This document shows, piece after piece, positions 1-7,620 of a stretch of 47,875 nucleotides of DNA. The notes under the pieces are model-generated. The model was not told the origin of the DNA. It saw only the letters and a list, made by a program, of their open reading frames with translations, and did no database searches. The number at the start of each line of letters is the position of its first letter. The first letter of the stretch is position 1. The translations under genes and the position numbers were made by a program. The DNA is taken from NCBI GenBank assembly GCA_022792945.1, contig JAAWBZ010000173.1, positions 1 to 47,875 on the forward strand, given 5' to 3'. The DNA comes from Oscillospiraceae bacterium. GTDB taxonomy: Bacteria; Bacillota; Clostridia; Oscillospirales; Oscillospiraceae.

Positions 1-318
1 GCCGTTGTTGGTGGCGCCGATGAGCATGCTGGTGGGGCCGTACTTCTCCACCAGGGTGCACAGGGCGATGGCGTAGGCGTCGGTGCTGTAATGCTTGTAC
101 TCGGGGCCATCGACGACGATGACCTTGTCCGCGCCGTGCTCAGAGGCGGCCTTGACCGCCTCGTCCACGCCGCTGCCGATGACCACCGCCACCAGGGCGC
201 CGCCCTGCTTGCCCGCCATCAGCTTGCCGGGGGTCAGCAGCTCAATGCCCACGTTTTTGGCGGTGCCGTCCTCGTTGGTCTCAACAAATACCCACAGATC
301 CTTGGTCTTGGCTTCCAT
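1..318 (-). CDS. etfA: Electron transfer flavoprotein alpha subunit, N-terminal part (cut by window edge)
   Basis: The first 106 codons of EtfA are visible. The protein begins MEAKTKDLWVFVET and continues with the nucleotide-binding-like N-terminal domain typical of EtfA; the C-terminal FAD-binding domain lies beyond the window. EtfA pairs with EtfB as an FAD-containing heterodimer that shuttles electrons between acyl-CoA dehydrogenases and other redox partners; in butyrate-forming clostridia it can take part in flavin-based electron bifurcation. The ATG at 316-318 is preceded by a clear GGGAGGG site and lies 14 bases after the etfB stop, so the two genes form one transcript. No acyl-CoA dehydrogenase gene is visible upstream of etfB, so its partner cannot be named from this window. 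Confidence 0.93.
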   Translation of the reverse strand, partial: MEAKTKDLWVFVETNEDGTAKNVGIELLTPGKLMAGKQGGALVAVVIGSGVDEAVKAASEHGADKVIVVDGPEYKHYSTDAYAIALCTLVEKYGPTSMLIGATNNG

Positions 319-332
319 TGTTCTGCCCTCCC

Positions 333-1136
333 TTAAATAATGCTGGCGCCGCTGAGCAGCTCAAACAGCTTCTTGGCGGAGGCGGCGTTGTCCTCCTCCG
401 CGATCTTCACCCCGCCGGTCTTCTTCTGGGGGACGAAGGTCTTCTTCACCTTGGTGGGAGAGCCCTTCAGGCCGGCCTTCTCCAGGTCGATGGTGGGCAG
501 GTCCGCGGCGGTGAGGGTGGGAATCTCGGCCTTGTTGGCGGCCATCTTCCGCTTGATGGTGGGGTAGCGGGGGTCCCAGGCGGGCTTGGTGAACGTGACC
601 ATGCAGGGAATCTTCACCCCGATGACCTCAACGCCCTCTTCCACTTCCTTCTTGACCTTGACGGTGTCCCCGTCCACCTCGGCCTCCAGGCCGTAGGTGA
701 CCTGGGGCAGGCCCAGGTGCTCGGCGATCTCGGGGCCCACCTGGGCGGTGTCGCCGTCGATGGCCTGCTTGCCGCAGAAGATGGCGTCGAATTTGCCCTC
801 CAGCTCCTCCACCTTTTTGATGGTCTCGCTGATGATGTAGCTGGTGGCCAGGGTGTCGGAGCCGCCAAAGGCGCGGTCGGACACCAGGTAGGCCTTGTCC
901 GCAGCGATGGCCAGGCACTCCTTCAGCGCCGCCTTGGCCTGCTCGGGGCCCATGGACAGCACCACGATCTTGGTGTCGGGGTTCTTGTCCTTGATGCGGG
1001 CGGCCGCCTCCAGGGCGTAGCCGTCGAAGGGGTTCACGATGCTGGGCACGCCCTCGCGGATCAGGGTGTTTTTCACCGGATCAATCTTGATCTCGGTGGT
1101 GTCAGGCACCTGCTTGACACAGACGAGTATGTTCAT
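333..1136 (-). CDS. etfB: Electron transfer flavoprotein beta subunit
   Basis: A 267-residue protein of normal EtfB length. It starts MNILVCVKQVPDTTEIKID, the characteristic EtfB N-terminus, and carries the NPFDGYALEAA segment and a CGKQAIDGDTAQVGPE stretch like the AMP/FAD-binding region of the family. It forms the soluble cytoplasmic ETF heterodimer with EtfA, encoded directly downstream. The ATG follows an AGGAGGA ribosome site. The gene is first in its transcript; a 16-bp palindrome lies about 40-55 bases upstream. Whether this ETF is bifurcating (two FADs) or classical cannot be decided by eye. The family call is secure; the pathway (butyryl-CoA dehydrogenase or another acyl-CoA dehydrogenase) is inference. 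Confidence 0.95.
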   Translation of the reverse strand: MNILVCVKQVPDTTEIKIDPVKNTLIREGVPSIVNPFDGYALEAAARIKDKNPDTKIVVLSMGPEQAKAALKECLAIAADKAYLVSDRAFGGSDTLATSYIISETIKKVEELEGKFDAIFCGKQAIDGDTAQVGPEIAEHLGLPQVTYGLEAEVDGDTVKVKKEVEEGVEVIGVKIPCMVTFTKPAWDPRYPTIKRKMAANKAEIPTLTAADLPTIDLEKAGLKGSPTKVKKTFVPQKKTGGVKIAEEDNAASAKKLFELLSGASII

Positions 1137-1167
1137 GTGAATTCCTCCTATGCGGATTTTTTGCGCG

Positions 1168-1196
1168 GTGTATAGATTACTGTAGTAATCTCGACC
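1168..1196 (-). promoter_or_regulatory. Candidate etfBA promoter with palindromic operator
   Basis: On the minus strand a TATACA-like -10 lies at 1168-1173, and the 17 bases upstream of it (1174-1190) almost exactly contain the inverted repeat GATTACT-GT-AGTAATC (1175-1190). The matching -35 (GGTCGA, 1191-1196) is poor. A dyad filling the spacer of a weak promoter is the classic position of a repressor or MerR-like operator. The regulator is unknown. Confidence 0.4.
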
Positions 1197-1261
1197 GTTT
1201 TTTGTTTGGACTTAAGGGCGATAACAAAAATTTTTTTGGAATATCTGCTGAATTTTTCCTG

Positions 1262-1963
1262 CTACTCCCTGGCCCGGAGCAGACCGGACTCCGCCATGGA
1301 GACCATGTCGCCGCCGGCCATGATCAGGTGGTCCAGCAGCAGAATGTCCGCCTGCTCCAGCAGCCGCTTCAGCCGCAGGGTGGTGTCCACGTCCGCCTGG
1401 GACCAGAAGGCCACGCCGGACACGTGGTTGTGGGCCAGCACCACCCGGCTGGCGTTGCAGCCCAGGGCGGCCTCCAGCACCTTGCGGGAGGCGATGTTCA
1501 CCGCGTCCACCACCCCCTCCCCCAGCTTCCGGGTGGCCAGCACCTTGTTCTTCCCGTCCATGCACACCAGGTAGGCCAGCTCGCTGCGCTGGCCGAAAAA
1601 CAGGGGGGCCAGCAGCTCCCGCAGCTGCCAGGTGTCCACCACCTGACCGTCGAAGCTGGCGCTCTCCGCCAGATACCGGGCGGCGACGGCGGGCACCAGC
1701 TGAAGCAGCACCGCCGTGTTGGGGCCGATGCCCTCTACCTCCAGCAGCTGCTCATAGGTGGCGTGGAACACCCCCTGAAGCGAGCCGAAGCGCTCAGCCA
1801 GGCGGTGGGCCAGGGGGTTCACATCCCCCTGGGGGATGGCGTAAAACAGCAGCAGCTCCAGCACCCGGTGGGCGGGCAGGCCGTCCAGACCCCGGGCCAG
1901 AAATTCCTCCTTGGTGCGCTGGCGGTGGCCCGCATGGATGGAGGCGGGCTTTTTACCGGCCAC
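1262..1963 (-). CDS. radC: RadC family protein (JAB/MPN+ domain)
   Basis: A 233-residue protein with a helix-hairpin-helix-like N-terminal half (including VEGIGPNTAVLL at about residues 77-88) and a C-terminal JAMM/MPN+ domain. The motif HNHVSGVAFWSQAD fits H-x-H-x7-S-x2-D, so the metal-binding residues are present; the usual HNHPSG is HNHVSG here. RadC proteins are widespread; an early link to DNA repair is doubtful and the true role is not settled. Translation appears to begin at GTG (1961-1963), only 5 bases after the pyrE stop and without a strong ribosome site, which suggests coupling to pyrE in one transcript. The AT-rich stretch 1191-1261 downstream may terminate the transcript, but no convincing hairpin was seen. 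Confidence 0.9.
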   Translation of the reverse strand: MAGKKPASIHAGHRQRTKEEFLARGLDGLPAHRVLELLLFYAIPQGDVNPLAHRLAERFGSLQGVFHATYEQLLEVEGIGPNTAVLLQLVPAVAARYLAESASFDGQVVDTWQLRELLAPLFFGQRSELAYLVCMDGKNKVLATRKLGEGVVDAVNIASRKVLEAALGCNASRVVLAHNHVSGVAFWSQADVDTTLRLKRLLEQADILLLDHLIMAGGDMVSMAESGLLRARE

Positions 1964-1968
1964 AGCGG

Positions 1969-2643
1969 TCAGGTCTGGGGGCCGTATTGGGCCAGATAGT
2001 CCTCCATCCGGCCCAGCATGTCGTCGTCGATGTACACTCTGCCGTCCACCGGCTTGTTGTGGAGGCAGCGCATCACGTCCCGGATGGTGACGATGGGGAA
2101 CACCTGGATGCCGTAGTCCTGGCGCAGCTCGTCCAGGGTGGTGCAGGTCCGGGTGCCCCGCTCCATCCGGTCCACGCTGACAAACAGGGCGGCGAATTTC
2201 ACGTCGGCCACCCCCCGGAACAGCTGGATGGTCTCCCGCACGGCGGTGCCGGCGGTGACCACGTCCTCGATGATGGCGATCCGGTCCCCGTCCTTGGGCT
2301 GGTAGCCCACCATGGTCCCACCCTCGCCGTGGTCCTTGACCTCCTTGCGGTTGAAGCAGTAGGGCAGGTCTCGGCCATGGTCCCGGTACAGGGCCGAGGC
2401 GGCGGCCACTGCCAGGGGAATGCCCTTGTAGGCGGGGCCGAACAGGGCGTCAACGCCCTGGGGCATGTGCTCCTGGATACAGGCGGCGTAGTACTCCCCC
2501 AGGCGGGCGGCCTGGGCTCCCGTCTTGTAGTTGCCGGTGTTGACGAAATAGGGGGTTTTCCGCCCGGATTTGGTGACGAAGTCCCCAAAGGTCAGCACGC
2601 CGGAACGGACCATAAAATGGATAAATTCCTCCTGATAGGTCAC
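1969..2643 (-). CDS. pyrE: Orotate phosphoribosyltransferase
   Basis: A 224-residue PRTase that makes orotidine 5'-monophosphate from orotate and PRPP in de novo pyrimidine synthesis. Visible features are GDFVTKSGRKTPYFVNTG at the N-terminus, LFGPAYKGIPLA, and the PRPP-binding loop IAIIEDVVTAGTAVRE (normally DDVITAGTA). The reading frame is open further upstream, but the start chosen is GTG at 2641-2643, because GGAAGGAGGAG precedes it by 7 bases and a good promoter lies just upstream at 2675-2703. The gene stands apart from other pyr genes and shares its transcript with radC. It could be regulated with the rest of the pyr pathway, but no PyrR-type leader fits in the short 5' region. Confidence 0.95.
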   Translation of the reverse strand: MTYQEEFIHFMVRSGVLTFGDFVTKSGRKTPYFVNTGNYKTGAQAARLGEYYAACIQEHMPQGVDALFGPAYKGIPLAVAAASALYRDHGRDLPYCFNRKEVKDHGEGGTMVGYQPKDGDRIAIIEDVVTAGTAVRETIQLFRGVADVKFAALFVSVDRMERGTRTCTTLDELRQDYGIQVFPIVTIRDVMRCLHNKPVDGRVYIDDDMLGRMEDYLAQYGPQT

Positions 2644-2674
2644 AGATTGTCTCCTCCTTCCTCTGCCGTCCCCC

Positions 2675-2703
2675 AGTATACCACTTTTTTTCACCTGGGG
2701 CAA
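2675..2703 (-). promoter_or_regulatory. Sigma-A promoter of pyrE-radC
   Basis: On the minus strand TTGCCC (2698-2703) and TATACT (2675-2680) are separated by exactly 17 bases. The predicted start lies about 25 bases before the pyrE GTG. Confidence 0.7.
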
Positions 2704-2781
2704 GGGACTTTCTGCGGGAAATCGGGCAAAATAAGGCAAAGGGCGGCGGGATTCGCCCCGCCGCCCCCGTAGGGTCAGAAC

Positions 2782-3255
2782 AGCTCCAAAAGGTAGAGAA
2801 TAATGCCGTAGAGCACGCTGGCAGTGATACCATAGGCCAGCACGGGGCCCGCCTCCTCCTCGCGGACTTTGTATCCCTCGCCCCGCCCGTAGGGCAGGGC
2901 TCGCTCACGGCGTCGCTCGTCGTCTCCCAGCCGCCGCGGGAGGGCGCGGTGGCTGGGTCCCCGCCGTGGCGGGCCCTAAAATAGCTCCAAAAGGTAGAGA
3001 ATGATGCCGTAGAGCACGCTGGCGGTGATACCGTAGGCCAGCACCGGGCCCGCCTCCTCCTCGCGGACTTCGTATCCCTCGCCCTGCCCGTGGGGCAGGG
3101 CTCGCTCACGGCGTCGCTCGTCGTCTCCCAGCCGCCGCGGGAGGGCGCAGCGGCTGGGGCCCCGCCGTGGCGGGCCCTAAAATAGCTCCAAAAGGTAGAG
3201 AATGATGCCGTAGAGCACGCTGGCGGTGATACCGTAGGCCAGCACCGGGCCCGCC
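2782..3255. repeat. 201-bp tandem repeat: spoVAC 3' end plus palindromic element
   Basis: The phrase AGCTCCAAAAGGTAGAGAA starts at 2782, 2983 and 3184, a period of exactly 201 bp. Each unit has about 70 bp identical or nearly identical to the last codons of spoVAC and about 130 bp of an element bounded by the inverted repeats GGGCCCGCC / GGCGGGCCC (2845-2976 and 3046-3177). The element has strong internal dyads (CCAGCCGC...GCGGCGGCTGG and GCCCTGCCC...GGGCAGGGC). The rightmost copy is the true spoVAC 3' end; the leftmost copy is the most diverged and is followed by its own stop. The arrangement looks like tandem duplication of a gene end with a REP/MITE-like sequence. Confidence 0.85.
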
Positions 3256-3620
3256 ACGGTGAACAGCTTGGCCCCGGTGCCGGTGATAAAGCCCTCGCTT
3301 TTGAACTCCAGGGCAGGGGACACCATGGCGTTGGAGAAGCCGGTGATGGGCACCAGCGTTCCCGCCCCGGCCCGCTTGGCGATGTTGTCGAACACCCCCA
3401 GCCCGGTGAGCAGGGAGGCCAGAAAGATCAGGGTGATGGACGTCCAGGCGCCGGCGTCCTCCTTCCCCGCCCCCCAGCCCTGGTACAGGGCGGTGAGCCC
3501 CTGGCCCCCGGCGCAGATGGCCCCGCCCACGAGGAAGGCCCACAGGCAGTCCTTCCACAGAGGGGAGGGCTTGGCCCGGCCGCTGACGTACTGGTTATAC
3601 TGTTGGTTGGTCATATCCAT
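3177..3620 (-). CDS. spoVAC: Stage V sporulation protein AC (SpoVAC/SpoVAE family)
   Basis: A 147-residue membrane protein with a soluble N-terminal tail (about 1-24) and four or so hydrophobic segments. The stretches AFLVGGAICAGGQGL, GAGTLVPITGFSNAMVSPA and EFKSEGFITGTG match the conserved SpoVAC core. SpoVAC forms part of the inner-membrane channel that moves calcium dipicolinate into the forespore and out on germination. Length and the N-terminal tail favour SpoVAC over the shorter SpoVAE. The ATG at 3618-3620 has GGGAGGTG 7 bases upstream. spoVAD and spoVAE, which normally follow, are absent here; the gene is followed instead by the 201-bp repeat array. Every array copy preserves the C-terminal codons, so the protein is intact. 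Confidence 0.85.
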   Translation of the reverse strand: MDMTNQQYNQYVSGRAKPSPLWKDCLWAFLVGGAICAGGQGLTALYQGWGAGKEDAGAWTSITLIFLASLLTGLGVFDNIAKRAGAGTLVPITGFSNAMVSPALEFKSEGFITGTGAKLFTVAGPVLAYGITASVLYGIILYLLELF

Positions 3621-3638
3621 AGTGCTTCACCTCCCTGC

Positions 3639-3667
3639 CAGTATGCCCAGGCTGGGCGCTCCTATCC
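3639..3667 (-). promoter_or_regulatory. Possible forespore (sigma-G/F-like) promoter of spoVAC
   Basis: On the minus strand GGATA (3663-3667) and CATACTG (3639-3645) are 17 bases apart, resembling the sigma-G consensus (gnATR, about 18, CATannTA). The predicted start would fall close to the ribosome site, which is a weak point. The gene has no sigma-A-like promoter in the 50 bases between it and the upstream terminator. Confidence 0.3.
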
Positions 3668-3668
3668 G

Positions 3669-3704
3669 AAAACAGGGAGCGGACCTCAGTCCGCTCCCTG
3701 TTTT
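3669..3704. terminator. Bidirectional intrinsic terminator after the SLH glycosidase gene
   Basis: A perfect 16-bp stem (AAAACAGGGAGCGGAC with its complement) with a 4-base loop and TTTT on both strands. It lies 10 bases beyond the stop of the gene at 3715 and separates it from spoVAC. Confidence 0.85.
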
Positions 3705-3714
3705 GTGAAGAAAA

Positions 3715-6060
3715 TTACGACATCAGATCCAGCCGGGGGAGCAGCAGCGCCTTCTCCAGGGGGTAGACCTCCACCAGCAGCTTGGCGATGGCGGCCCGGT
3801 CGATGTAGTCGCCGGGGAGCAGCAGCCCGTTGCTCCCCCCCACCACGTTCAGCGCCACCAGGGTCTGCACATGGGGCAGGGCCCAGTCGCTGACCAGAGC
3901 CGCGTCGGGGAACTGGGACAGGTCGCAGGGCTGGGAGGCCGCCAGCACCCGGCCCAGGATGGTCATGGTCTCCTCCCGGGTGATGTAGCTGTTGGCGTCG
4001 GCGTACAGCAGGCCCTGGTTCTCGCTGCCCCGGAGCACCCCCAGGGTGTACATGGCCTTCACGTAGGGCAGCGCCCACTCCTCGATGAGGTCGATGTCGG
4101 CAAAGGGCAGCTCCACCGCCTCATAGTAGACCGGGTCCACCCCCAGCAGCCGGGTGATAAAGGCCAGGAGCTCCGCCCGGGTGAGCTGCCCGTCGGGGAT
4201 GTATAGGGCGGTGCCGTCCTCCTGGCCGTAGCCGGTGGTGAGCCCCAGCTTGTACAGCTGGGTGACATAGTTCGAGCTCCAGTGGCCCGCCATGTCGGTG
4301 AAGGGGTCGCCCCGGTCCACCTTCACAGGGATGGTGATGGTCAGCCCCCCCGCGGCGGCCACAATGGTCCCCTCGGCGCTGTTGGGCCCGGCGATGAATC
4401 TGCCGTTCTCAATCATGCCCACTTCCGGGCTCACCCCCCAGGCCACGTTGCCCTCGTCCATGGCCACGGGGAGGTTCATCCAGGAGCCGGAGGCGGTCAG
4501 CTCCACCTGGTCTCCCGGCTCCAGATGCAGCGACTCCACCACAAGGCCCGACTCCTTCCGGGACACGGTCAGAGAGGTGAGGGTGTCCACCACCCGCACA
4601 GGCATGTCGCCCCCGCCGCCGGCGGAGATGGCGTAGACTCCGGGGACCGCCCCGGCGGTGTACACCGCGCCGGTCTCATTGGCCTGGATGAGGCCGCCGG
4701 AGGCCGACCAGTTCAGCGGCGCGCCCGGCAGGGGGCGGCCGGACAGGTCGTAGGGGGCGGCGGATACCGCCAGCCCAGCCCCCGCCAGCACCACGTTCCG
4801 CTCGGCGGTGACATAGGCGCCGCCGGGCAGGCCCGTGCCAATCCCCGCCTCCTCCACCAGAAGGATGGTGTTGTTGATCCGCCGGTCGGCGGTGGAGGGG
4901 CGGTTGACGATGGAAAAGCTCTCGCTCCCCGGGAGGGTGGCCCCCAGGGTGGTGGAGCCGCCGCCGTCCAGGGCCACGGCGGACACGCAGCCCAGCTCCT
5001 GGAGCCGCTCCGCCACCTGGGCGTAGGTGGCGCCCACGGAGTAGCCCTTCTGCCGGCCGTCGATGGTGTAGAAGATGGCGGAGCCGTCCGCCTTCAGGCC
5101 CACGGCGGTGTAGGGGTGGGCCTCGGTGGGCAGGCCGGTCACAATCTCCCCGTCCCGCAGCAGGGTGTGCCGCCCGCTGAGGCCGAAGGCCGCGTCCGCC
5201 CACTGCCCGCTGGCGCCGCTGACGCTCACCGTCACCTGGCTGCCCGGGAGGAGCCCCCGCAGGGCGGCCAGCAGCTCCGGGTTCTCCCGGTCCTCGGCGT
5301 AGAGCATGTAGCAGCCCTCGGGAATCTCGCCGTTGAACGCCACCCCCTCCTGGGTGGCGTCGGTGACCGAGACCACCTGGAGGGTCAGAGAGCCGTTCAT
5401 CCGCAGCCCGTCCTCCCACAAGGGGCGCAAGATGGCGGACACGCTGGCCCCGCCGCTGAGCACCCGGGAGGAGAAATCCTTGTTGTAGAGGTACAGCCCG
5501 CTCAGATAGCCGGCGTTGCGGTAGGCGTTGAAGCCGGCCAGGGGGAAGGTGCGGGGGAAGCCGGCCAGCCCCGTCCAAACGGCGCTGGCCTCGGGCTTGC
5601 TCTCGTCGATGAACACCCGGCCGTCCTGGGTGAAGCCCAGCAGGGCGTAATTGTCCACATCCAGGGCCCGGAGCACCCCGTCGGTCATCAGCATGCCCAC
5701 GATGGTGCCGTCGGTGTTGAAGAAGCCGCCGTTGACGGCGGCGGTGACCCGGAGGCCCTGGGCCTCCATCTGAGCGGCGGCGGCGGCCACCGTGTTGGTG
5801 CTGGCCACATAGGTTCCGCTGAACACCACCGGCCTGACGCCGCCGCCGGGGGTGTATGTAACGTAGTGCTCGGTGCGCAGGTCCTCCTTGGAGTTGGACC
5901 ACAGGGTCTGGGTGGTGAGACTGGTCCCCTCCGCCAGGGGCACCGTGCGGTCCATGAGCTCGTCGCCCAGGGCCCAAGAGGCCCGGGCGGGCCGGGTCAG
6001 GGAGGCCGTCAGGGCCAGGGCCAGAACCAGCGCCCCGCCCCGCTTCCAAAATTTTTTCAT
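3715..6060 (-). CDS. Secreted phosphodiester glycosidase (NAGPA-like) with three C-terminal SLH domains
   Basis: A 781-residue exported protein. A signal peptide spans about residues 1-27 (KKFWKRGG, then a hydrophobic core, cleavage near ARA-S). Residues about 105-405 form a phosphodiester glycosidase/NAGPA domain: AAVNGGFFNTDGTIVGM, TAVGLKADGSAIFYTIDGR and SAVALDGGGSTTL are its signature blocks. A beta-rich, Ig-like region follows (about 410-580). The C-terminal 195 residues hold three SLH repeats (starts near 585, 650 and 720) that should bind secondary cell-wall polymer. NAGPA-domain proteins in Firmicutes are thought to act on sugar-phosphodiester polymers of the envelope, but the substrate here is unknown. 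The gene is monocistronic, with its own promoter and terminator; a GC-rich perfect hairpin lies in its leader near 6093-6106. Confidence 0.88.
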   Translation of the reverse strand: MKKFWKRGGALVLALALTASLTRPARASWALGDELMDRTVPLAEGTSLTTQTLWSNSKEDLRTEHYVTYTPGGGVRPVVFSGTYVASTNTVAAAAAQMEAQGLRVTAAVNGGFFNTDGTIVGMLMTDGVLRALDVDNYALLGFTQDGRVFIDESKPEASAVWTGLAGFPRTFPLAGFNAYRNAGYLSGLYLYNKDFSSRVLSGGASVSAILRPLWEDGLRMNGSLTLQVVSVTDATQEGVAFNGEIPEGCYMLYAEDRENPELLAALRGLLPGSQVTVSVSGASGQWADAAFGLSGRHTLLRDGEIVTGLPTEAHPYTAVGLKADGSAIFYTIDGRQKGYSVGATYAQVAERLQELGCVSAVALDGGGSTTLGATLPGSESFSIVNRPSTADRRINNTILLVEEAGIGTGLPGGAYVTAERNVVLAGAGLAVSAAPYDLSGRPLPGAPLNWSASGGLIQANETGAVYTAGAVPGVYAISAGGGGDMPVRVVDTLTSLTVSRKESGLVVESLHLEPGDQVELTASGSWMNLPVAMDEGNVAWGVSPEVGMIENGRFIAGPNSAEGTIVAAAGGLTITIPVKVDRGDPFTDMAGHWSSNYVTQLYKLGLTTGYGQEDGTALYIPDGQLTRAELLAFITRLLGVDPVYYEAVELPFADIDLIEEWALPYVKAMYTLGVLRGSENQGLLYADANSYITREETMTILGRVLAASQPCDLSQFPDAALVSDWALPHVQTLVALNVVGGSNGLLLPGDYIDRAAIAKLLVEVYPLEKALLLPRLDLMS

Positions 6061-6132
6061 GGGTATCTCCTGTCTTTGACGCGGGGGCGCGCCCCCTGGA
6101 TTTTGCCGAACTCCCCCTTGGGAGCTTGTGCT

Positions 6133-6161
6133 ATGTTAACATAAAAAGGACCCCTTGTAAA
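6133..6161 (-). promoter_or_regulatory. Sigma-A promoter of the SLH glycosidase gene
   Basis: On the minus strand TTTACA (6156-6161) and TAACAT (6133-6138) are 17 bases apart. The -10 overlaps the perfect 10-bp palindrome ATGTTAACAT (6133-6142), which could be an operator. Between 6162 and the hemW stop there is only GC-rich sequence with no gene. Confidence 0.6.
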
Positions 6162-6269
6162 TGGGCATTTCCGCCAGAGGGGCCGGGAGCCCGCCCTCCA
6201 GCCCCCGGACGCGGCGGCGCGGGTGGCGCGGGGCGGGCTCTGGGAGCGGTGCCTGCCGCCCCTTGGGGG

Positions 6270-7472
6270 TCACTCTCTGGGGGGAAGCTTGCCGCCCCGG
6301 ATCTTCTCCAGGGTGTTGGCCAGGGTCTCCACCTCCTGGAGCTCCATCAGCTCCCCGATGAGCCGGTTGGATAGCAGGAAGCCCTCCGGGGTAAAATGCC
6401 ATCGGCGGCCCGACCGCACCGCCCAGCCCTTCTGTTCGTACTCCGACAGCTTAGCCGCGATGGGGTCAAAGTTCATATAATACTCCCGGCGGTACTCCCA
6501 CTCCTCGATGCCGTGGATGGTGCGCAGCCGGAGCATCAGGTACTCGCTGCCCCGCTCCCGGGGGGGAATCTCGTCCATCTCGTCCAGCAGCCTGCCGTCC
6601 CCCAGCACCCCGCGGATGTACCCCTCCAGGTCCCGGACGAAGGAGTACCGGCAGCCGCCGAAGTCGGAGTGGGCCCCCGCCCCCAGCCCCACGTAGGGCC
6701 GGCCCATCCAGTATTTCAGGTTGTGGCGGGACTGGCACCCTGTTTTGGAGAAGTTGGACACCTCGTACTGGTCAAACCCCGCCTGGGCCAGCCGCTTCAC
6801 CGTCCACAGGTAGCGCTGGGCCTGCTCGTCATCGTCGGGCAGGGCCTCCCCCTCCGCCACCCGGCGGGCCAGGGGGGTGCCCTCCTCCACCGTCAGGCCG
6901 TAGCAGGACAGGTGCTCCGGCTCCAGGGAGAGGGCGGCCTCCACCGAGGCGCGCCAGCTGGCCTCCGTCTGGCCGGGCAGGCCGTAGATCAGGTCCAGGT
7001 TCAGGTTGCGCAGCTTGGCCGCCCGGGCGGCCTTTACCGCCGCCTCCACCTGCCGGAAGGTGTGGGGCCGGTGGACGGCGGCCAGCTCCCCGTCGCAGGC
7101 GGACTGCATCCCCAGAGACAGCCGGGTCACCCCCGCCCGGCGCAGGCGGCGCAGCATCTTCTCATCTACGCTGTCCGGGTTGGCCTCCAGAGTGAGCTCC
7201 ACGTCCTTGGACAGGGTAAAGCGCTTTTTCACCGCCCCGATCAGCTCCAGCAGCCGCTTTTCCCCGTACCAGGTGGGGGTGCCGCCGCCGATGTATACGC
7301 TGTTGACCACCTGCTTCTTGGCCCGGGGGGCGGTGTCGGCGATCTGGCGCAGCAGCGCCTGCTGGTAGTCGTCCATTCGGTCCTCCTGGCCCGCCAGGGA
7401 GTAGAAGTCGCAGTAGTCGCACTTACTGCGGCAGAACGGGATGTGCAGGTACAGGCCCAACGAGTTTTCCAT
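6270..7472 (-). CDS. hemW: Radical SAM heme chaperone HemW (coproporphyrinogen III oxidase-like)
   Basis: A 400-residue radical SAM enzyme. The cluster motif CRSKCDYC (Cys14, Cys18, Cys21) sits right after LGLYLHIPF, as in HemW and HemN. VNSVYIGGGTPTW, ELTLEANPDS, RLSLGMQS, LDLIYGLPGQT and WMGRPYVGLGAGAHS are further HemW-family blocks, and a winged-helix C-terminal domain follows. HemW binds heme and hands it to acceptor proteins; it lacks HemN activity. The length and the CxxxCxxC (not CxxxCxxCxC) motif favour HemW. The frame extends five codons upstream to a TTG, but the ATG at 7470-7472 has GAGGGGGA 5 bases upstream and was chosen. Monocistronic with its own promoter. Confidence 0.93.
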   Translation of the reverse strand: MENSLGLYLHIPFCRSKCDYCDFYSLAGQEDRMDDYQQALLRQIADTAPRAKKQVVNSVYIGGGTPTWYGEKRLLELIGAVKKRFTLSKDVELTLEANPDSVDEKMLRRLRRAGVTRLSLGMQSACDGELAAVHRPHTFRQVEAAVKAARAAKLRNLNLDLIYGLPGQTEASWRASVEAALSLEPEHLSCYGLTVEEGTPLARRVAEGEALPDDDEQAQRYLWTVKRLAQAGFDQYEVSNFSKTGCQSRHNLKYWMGRPYVGLGAGAHSDFGGCRYSFVRDLEGYIRGVLGDGRLLDEMDEIPPRERGSEYLMLRLRTIHGIEEWEYRREYYMNFDPIAAKLSEYEQKGWAVRSGRRWHFTPEGFLLSNRLIGELMELQEVETLANTLEKIRGGKLPPRE

Positions 7473-7528
7473 GGTCGTCCCCCTCAAAAAGCGGGCCCGG
7501 CGGTGCGGGTATCCGACAGAATGCCACT

Positions 7529-7557
7529 ATTATACTCTGCTTTTTCGGAAGATTCAA
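7529..7557 (-). promoter_or_regulatory. Sigma-A promoter of hemW
   Basis: On the minus strand TTGAAT (7552-7557) and TATAAT (7529-7534) are 17 bases apart; the predicted start lies about 50 bases before the hemW ATG. Confidence 0.8.
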
Positions 7558-7620
7558 TCCCCCATCTTTCGGCAGCCTCTGCATAATATAATTTTAATAA
7601 TTAGATTTCGTGATTTTAAC

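Noticed and set aside
2450-3109. A 219-codon minus-strand frame across the repeat array
   Set aside because: It reads through the 201-bp repeats and into pyrE in the wrong frame; Arg/Pro/Ser-rich and without a domain.
2782-3177. CRISPR-like array
   Set aside because: The period of 201 bp, the coding origin of a third of the unit and the lack of unique spacers rule this out.
4282-6144. A 620-codon plus-strand open frame opposite the SLH glycosidase gene
   Set aside because: Its Gly/His/Gln/Val-rich, low-complexity composition is typical of antisense frames in high-GC DNA; the minus-strand gene has clear domains, promoter and ribosome site.
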